A stretch of 64,000 bases of DNA, taken from Micavibrio_C sp046294845. Lineage in GTDB: Bacteria > Pseudomonadota > Alphaproteobacteria > Micavibrionales > Micavibrionaceae. The position numbers and the translations under genes were made by a program. Location: contig JBKBNU010000001.1 in assembly GCA_046294845.1 (NCBI GenBank), positions 1,984,001-2,048,000 on the forward strand. The letters run 5' to 3'. Below, piece by piece: positions 59,731 through 64,000 of the stretch. Numbering within the stretch: the stretch's first letter is position 1; each line of letters starts with the position of its first letter. Below the pieces are notes generated by a model that searched no databases, was not told the origin of the DNA, and worked only from the letters and a program-made list of their open reading frames with translations.

Positions 59731-61129
59731 GCCGGTAAAATTTTTCGCCCGTCGCGAAAAAATTTACGCCAAAGAGGCTAGCGGAAGATTCCGGCGCCTT
59801 AAATGGATTGTCATGGCCGTGACTTTGGCAATCTATTATCTGGCGCCTCTTATACGTTGGCATCGTCCGGGCCCTGCTCCTGATCAGGCTATCCTGATTG
59901 ATCTTCCCTCCCGTCGCGCTTACTGGTTTTTTATAGAAATATGGCCGCAGGAAGTCTATTACCTGACCGCCATATTGGTTTTCTCGGCTGTAGCTTTATT
60001 TTTTGTTACCAGTATATTGGGACGTGTCTGGTGTGGTTATTTTTGTCCCCAAACTGTCTGGACAGACTTGTTCATCAAGATCGAACATTTGGTGCAAGGT
60101 GATCGCGTTGCCCGCCAGCGTCTTGATAAAATGCCCCTCTGTTTTGAAAAAATCTGGAAAAAAGGCCTGACGCATTTGCTTTGGCTGCTCGTCGGCCTGT
60201 CAACTGGTGGTGCCTTTGTTTTCTATTTCAATGACGCCCCTACCCTCTGGGGACAGATTCTTGATCTTGAGGTGTCATCTACTGTCACAGGCTTTATTGC
60301 TGCCCTGACCTTTAGCACCTACCTGATGGCTGGTTTTGCCCGTGAGCAGGTTTGCATTTATATGTGCCCTTATGCCCGCTTTCAGTCGGCAATGTTTGAC
60401 AAGGACACACTCATTATCGGTTATGATGCACAACGCGGGGAACCACGCGGCAAGCACAAGGCCGGAACATCATGGGAAAACAAGGGGCACTGCATTGATT
60501 GCACGGCCTGCGTTCAAGTTTGTCCTATGGGGATTGATATTCGTAACGGCCTGCAAATGGAGTGTATTGCCTGCGGCCTCTGCGTAGATGCCTGTGACAA
60601 CATCATGGATAAAATAAATCTGCCGCGCGGACTGATCCGTTATGATACAGAGCGTCATATTGAATCCCAGGACAAGAAGGCCGAAGATAAATTCAGAATT
60701 ATGCGTCCACGCACAATCTACTACATTTTGATTCTTGCAGGAATATCGGCTCTGGTTGTCTATGGACAGGCTTCCCGTAAACCGTTCGAAGTCCATGTCC
60801 TTCATAATCGTAACCCGCTTATGATCCAGATGTCGGACGGCACTATTCGTAACGGCTATGATTTGAAAATTCTTAACAAAACCCATCTTGATACCCATTT
60901 TGCCTTAAGCATACAAAACATAGATAATGCTGAAATTATTATCCGCAATGCTGGCCACCTCTCCCCTGATAATTTGCTTGTGCCGGCGGATAACGTAGGA
61001 AGCTTTAACATGTTTGTTACCGCCCCGCCTCAGGCAGAAGGCAATAAAGATGTTATCTTTACCCTTCACAATAAATCTACGGGTAAAGAAGAGGCGTATA
61101 AAAGTATGTTTATAAGCAAGAGAGATTAA
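59687..61129 (+). CDS. ccoG: cbb3 oxidase assembly protein CcoG
   Basis: A 480-residue membrane protein with four or five spans and two 4Fe-4S ferredoxin motifs: CIDCTACVQVCPMG and ECIACGLCVDACDN. VWCGYFCPQTVW and REQVCIYMCPYAR are further conserved cysteines. The C-terminal part is an immunoglobulin-like domain. It reduces copper for cbb3 assembly. The start lies 44 bp inside ccoP. Confidence 0.95.
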   Translation: MAQSQPPSPSENPNRPVKFFARREKIYAKEASGRFRRLKWIVMAVTLAIYYLAPLIRWHRPGPAPDQAILIDLPSRRAYWFFIEIWPQEVYYLTAILVFSAVALFFVTSILGRVWCGYFCPQTVWTDLFIKIEHLVQGDRVARQRLDKMPLCFEKIWKKGLTHLLWLLVGLSTGGAFVFYFNDAPTLWGQILDLEVSSTVTGFIAALTFSTYLMAGFAREQVCIYMCPYARFQSAMFDKDTLIIGYDAQRGEPRGKHKAGTSWENKGHCIDCTACVQVCPMGIDIRNGLQMECIACGLCVDACDNIMDKINLPRGLIRYDTERHIESQDKKAEDKFRIMRPRTIYYILILAGISALVVYGQASRKPFEVHVLHNRNPLMIQMSDGTIRNGYDLKILNKTHLDTHFALSIQNIDNAEIIIRNAGHLSPDNLLVPADNVGSFNMFVTAPPQAEGNKDVIFTLHNKSTGKEEAYKSMFISKRD

Positions 61130-61131
61130 TC

Positions 61132-61608
61132 ATGGCAGCAAGCGATGTAAGAAAACCGATTGATAAGCATATACCTTTAATGATCGTTGCTTTCTTTGCA
61201 GTTTTTATCGTGGTCGACATCATTATGGTTACGCTGGCCGTCAAAACCCAGACAGGCGTTATTGTTGAGAACGCCTATGAAAAAGGTCTTGCTTATAATC
61301 AGATCCTCGACGCCGCCCAAGAGCAAAAGAACCTTAATTTGGCTGGCCTTATTACGCTCGATGGCCCCCTCCTGTCCTTCAGCCTAAAAGATAAGGACGG
61401 GAAAATAATTGACTTGAAACAAGTTAATGCCCAAATCACCTACCTGCCGCGCAAGGGATATGACTTTAATATTCCTCTTGTTTATGATGGGCATGGTTTA
61501 TTCACCGCCCGGCTGGACCTTCCGGAAAAGGGCACATGGAATATCAGGATATACGCCGCATGGGACAACAAGCATTATCAAACCAGTCAGAATTTCCTGA
61601 TCAATTAG
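61132..61608 (+). CDS. ccoH: cbb3 oxidase assembly protein CcoH
   Basis: A 158-residue FixH-like protein with one N-terminal span (about 15-38) and a periplasmic beta domain that includes AYEKGLAYNQIL and GTWNIRIYAAWDN. It binds CcoI and helps mature the oxidase. It starts 2 bp after ccoG and overlaps ccoI by 49 bp with the chosen ccoI start. Confidence 0.93.
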   Translation: MAASDVRKPIDKHIPLMIVAFFAVFIVVDIIMVTLAVKTQTGVIVENAYEKGLAYNQILDAAQEQKNLNLAGLITLDGPLLSFSLKDKDGKIIDLKQVNAQITYLPRKGYDFNIPLVYDGHGLFTARLDLPEKGTWNIRIYAAWDNKHYQTSQNFLIN

Positions 61609-63776
61609 AAACGCCCTCCAGGATTTTGCCCTACGTCCATACGGACGCTGATGGGCTGCATCATTTGTATTTGAATATTGAAGGTATTCATTGCGCAGGA
61701 TGCATAAAGAAGATCGAGGATATTTTTCTTTCCGAGTCACCCGTTTCGCATGCACGTGTGAATTTTACGACAAGACGTCTCCATATTTCATGGAATGGTG
61801 AAAGCGGCTATGCTGACAGGATCATCCCCCTGTTGCAGCAGGCAGGATACAACGCCTTTCCGTATGACTTTAACATCAGTAACACCCAGTCGAAAAAGGA
61901 AGGGCAATTTCTTCTGACCTGCCTCGGGGTTGCCGGTTTTGCCGCCGGCAATATCATGCTCCTGTCCTTCCCCTTGTGGACCACCGATCTGGAAACCATG
62001 GGCGTAGGCACACGTGATTTCATTCACTGGATATCAGCCTTGATCGCCTTGCCCACCGTAGGGTTTGCCGGACAACCTTTCTTCAGATCTGCTTTCGATG
62101 CTTTAAAAAACAAACGTACCAATATGGATGTTCCAATCTCGGTCGGCCTGATCATCACTCTTATGATCAGCTTGCTGGAGCTTTATAATCACGGCGAACA
62201 TGCCTATTTCGATTCAGCTGTCATGCTGGTTTTCTTTCTGCTGACAGGGCGCTATCTTGATTTTCGTGCCCGCAACAGCGCCCGCAATGCCGCCCGTGAC
62301 TTGATCGGAATGATGAGCGGTACAACCACTCTTCTTGGCACCGGTAATCAAAAGTCATCAGTATTGATAAAATCCCTTAAATCTGACGATATGATCATCA
62401 TAGCAGCAGGCGAATATTTCCCTGCAGATTGCCTGATTGTTCAAGGAGCATCCGAAATTGATACTCACTACGTAACAGGCGAAACTCTTACACGCCCTAT
62501 CAAAGAAGGTGATACGGCTTTATCAGGCGTTATAAACCTGAGCGCCCCTCTTATTGGCAGGGTATTACGCAATGCCGAGGAATCACAAATTGGCGCCATG
62601 ATAAAAATCATGGAGGAAGCAGAAAACACAAAATCAGGTTATGTCAGGATCGCTGACAAGGTAGCACGACTTTACACTCCTGTTGTTCATCTACTTGCCC
62701 TACTCGCTTTTCTTTTTTGGAATTTCGTTATGGGGCATGAATGGAAGGATTCTCTTCTAACGGCTATAACAGTCCTGATTATTACCTGTCCTTGCGCACT
62801 CTCGCTGGCCATACCGGTTGTGCAGGTCCTGGCCATCGGGCAGTTAATGCGGCGTGGTGTTTTGGTAAAGGCCGGCGACCTTTTTGAACGGTTAAACAGG
62901 ATTGATACTATTATCTTTGACAAGACAGGAACCCTCACTCATGGCACCCCTGCCTTGATCAATATTCAGGATATAAAGCCGGATCACATGAAACTGGCGG
63001 CTTCTCTTGCCCAATTCAGCTTGCATCCTCTATCAAAAGCTGTTTCAGCCTCCTACCAGGGCAATCTGTTTGAAATGAATGTTTCGGAGGTTGCCGGATA
63101 CGGGCTGGAGACCATCTGGCAAGGCCAGAGGATTAGACTGGGTCGCCCTTCATGGGCTTTACGCAATTATATTGATACGTCCTCAGCGGATACAAAACTA
63201 GCCTTGAGCCTTGAAGGCGAAGAGCAAGCCATTTTTCACTTTAAAGATAAAATAAGAACCGATGCCGCCGACGTTTTAAACGCGTTAAAATCACAATCAT
63301 ATAAACTTATCCTGCTGTCCGGTGATAGAGAGCCCGTTGTAAGCGATATGGCGCAAGCTCTCGGTCTGTCGGAATATAAAAGCGATATGACACCACAGGG
63401 AAAATTTGATTTTCTAAAGAAACTTCAGGCAGAGGGACATCATATCCTAATGGTGGGAGACGGAATCAACGATGCCCCGATCCTAGCCGCCGCTGACGCC
63501 TCGATAGCGCCCTCTTCAGCGATTGATATTGCCCGCCATGCCGCCGATGCCGTTTATACCGGCGATAAGCTCTTCCCTGTCATCGATATTATTCGTACAT
63601 CCCGACGGGCGGGAATGCTGATGCGCCAGAATTTGGCTGCCGCCCTGCTTTATAATATCATAGCTATACCCATAGCCTTTGCCGGTTATGTCACGCCCCT
63701 GCTGGCCGCTGCCGCGATGTCCCTATCCTCTTTAATCGTGACGATGAACGCCTTTCGTCTTAGGATAAGATCATGA
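61560..63776 (+). CDS. ccoI: Copper-exporting P-type ATPase CcoI
   Basis: A 738-residue P1B-type ATPase. An HMA domain with GIHCAGC is followed by eight membrane spans, the copper-selective CPC motif (TCPCALSLA, near 409), phosphorylation motif DKTGTLTHG (near 453) and GDGINDAPILAAAD. It delivers copper for the cbb3 oxidase. The start is uncertain: ATG 61560 (AGGA upstream) or 61536; both overlap ccoH. Confidence 0.94.
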   Translation: MGQQALSNQSEFPDQLETPSRILPYVHTDADGLHHLYLNIEGIHCAGCIKKIEDIFLSESPVSHARVNFTTRRLHISWNGESGYADRIIPLLQQAGYNAFPYDFNISNTQSKKEGQFLLTCLGVAGFAAGNIMLLSFPLWTTDLETMGVGTRDFIHWISALIALPTVGFAGQPFFRSAFDALKNKRTNMDVPISVGLIITLMISLLELYNHGEHAYFDSAVMLVFFLLTGRYLDFRARNSARNAARDLIGMMSGTTTLLGTGNQKSSVLIKSLKSDDMIIIAAGEYFPADCLIVQGASEIDTHYVTGETLTRPIKEGDTALSGVINLSAPLIGRVLRNAEESQIGAMIKIMEEAENTKSGYVRIADKVARLYTPVVHLLALLAFLFWNFVMGHEWKDSLLTAITVLIITCPCALSLAIPVVQVLAIGQLMRRGVLVKAGDLFERLNRIDTIIFDKTGTLTHGTPALINIQDIKPDHMKLAASLAQFSLHPLSKAVSASYQGNLFEMNVSEVAGYGLETIWQGQRIRLGRPSWALRNYIDTSSADTKLALSLEGEEQAIFHFKDKIRTDAADVLNALKSQSYKLILLSGDREPVVSDMAQALGLSEYKSDMTPQGKFDFLKKLQAEGHHILMVGDGINDAPILAAADASIAPSSAIDIARHAADAVYTGDKLFPVIDIIRTSRRAGMLMRQNLAAALLYNIIAIPIAFAGYVTPLLAAAAMSLSSLIVTMNAFRLRIRS

Positions 63777-63925
63777 ATATCCTGCTTTTCATGATTCCCT
63801 TTGCGCTCATTCTGGGGCTTGCTGGCTTGGCCGCGTTTATATGGTCCATCCGCGCCCATCAGTACGATGATATGGATGGCGCAGCCCAACGGATCCTTCT
63901 CCCTGATGAAAACGATCCGGAGTAA
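63773..63925 (+). CDS. ccoS: cbb3 oxidase maturation protein CcoS
   Basis: A 50-residue protein. The ATG overlaps the ccoI stop by 4 nt. An N-terminal hydrophobic helix (about 3-25, ILLFMIPFALILGLAGLAAF) is followed by QYDDMDGAAQRILLPDE, the usual CcoS pattern. It is required for heme and CuB insertion. Last gene in the cluster. Confidence 0.92.
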   Translation: MNILLFMIPFALILGLAGLAAFIWSIRAHQYDDMDGAAQRILLPDENDPE

Positions 63926-63935
63926 GGTATTTTAA

Positions 63936-63949
63936 TTGATTATTATCAA
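63936..63949. promoter_or_regulatory. Perfect FNR box downstream of ccoS
   Basis: TTGAT-TATT-ATCAA is a perfect match to the FNR/Anr/FixK consensus, 11 bp past the ccoS stop codon. It probably controls an oxygen-regulated gene just beyond the window. Confidence 0.8.
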
Positions 63950-64000
63950 ATACAAATAATACTGCATGCCGCATATTTGACGCGCTTAATACTTCTAACG

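Noticed and set aside
1..64000. CRISPR array, insertion sequence or rRNA
   Set aside because: I looked for regularly spaced repeats, transposase motifs and rRNA-like sequence and saw none.

Overview
The window looks like one chromosomal contig of an alphaproteobacterium. The evidence is a MucR/Ros regulator, a complete ccoNOQPGHIS cbb3-oxidase cluster with FNR-type boxes, an NDUFAF7/MidA-like methyltransferase, a phasin-like protein, UbiK/UbiE, HldD and an NFU1-type NfuA. The order cannot be fixed by eye. A Micavibrio- or Rhodospirillales-like lineage is plausible but is inference. No rRNA, insertion sequence or CRISPR array was seen.

Region 1 (1 to about 9.8 kb) is the right-hand part of an integrated mobile element. 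Its tyrosine integrase (8488-9771) ends 20 bp from the 3' end of a tRNA-Gly(CCC) gene on the minus strand, the classical attachment configuration; the left end lies outside the window. The cargo is a run of tightly packed, mostly overlapping small plus-strand genes: ssb, a cold-shock protein, an ASCH-domain protein, a DUF5131 (phage gp37/gp68) protein with a three-cysteine motif, a C5-cytosine methyltransferase with a repeat-built recognition region, a reverse-oriented toxin-antitoxin pair with two tandem operator palindromes, and a xis-orfX-int operon. A 457-nt gene-free stretch (1359-1815) full of inverted repeats is a candidate structured RNA or long leader. Several genes here (2044-2217, 2426-2518, 2879-3037, 3214-3393) are very short and are supported by overlaps and ribosome binding sites rather than homology.

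Region 2 (9.8 to about 24.5 kb) is core chromosome: an OmpA/Pal-like lipoprotein, ApaG, TrkH, a lipoprotein, Hsp33, an ABC-2 permease, RecX, a large PAS sensor kinase, a phasin-like protein, CsaA, an OmpR/EnvZ-like pair, IlvE and a DEAD-box helicase with a long Arg/Gly/Glu-rich tail. Region 3 (24.5 to 50.4 kb) continues with an alcohol dehydrogenase, CspA, the prs-rplY-pth-ychF block, the hldD-lgt-midA-pgeF block, ubiK-ybjN-proC, mucR, rutE-like/tsaB, a deacetylase-fold protein without metal ligands, nfuA, a TauE/TIGR02186 pair, trpS-murJ, ubiE, an Ala-rich repeat protein, dut, mutS and tRNA-Ser(CGA).

Region 4 (50.4 to 54.7 kb) looks partly eroded. A response regulator that lacks an output domain sits beside the tRNA-Ser, followed by a gene-poor stretch with a GGDEF-domain remnant, then an intact minus-strand set: beta-CASP metallo-hydrolase, DUF350 membrane protein and CPA2 antiporter. 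Region 5 (54.8 kb to the end) is a low-oxygen respiration module. A Crp/Fnr regulator with an unusual C-terminal cysteine cluster is divergent from safE-ccoNOQPGHIS, with an FNR-like box in the shared intergenic region and a perfect FNR box just after ccoS.

The most interesting regulatory signal is a three-block element shared by the 5' untranslated regions of the cspA gene and the DEAD-box helicase gene. The blocks are 38/39, 13/14 and 11/11 identical, and the element lies about 65-69 nt upstream of each start codon. It looks like a common cold-shock RNA leader.
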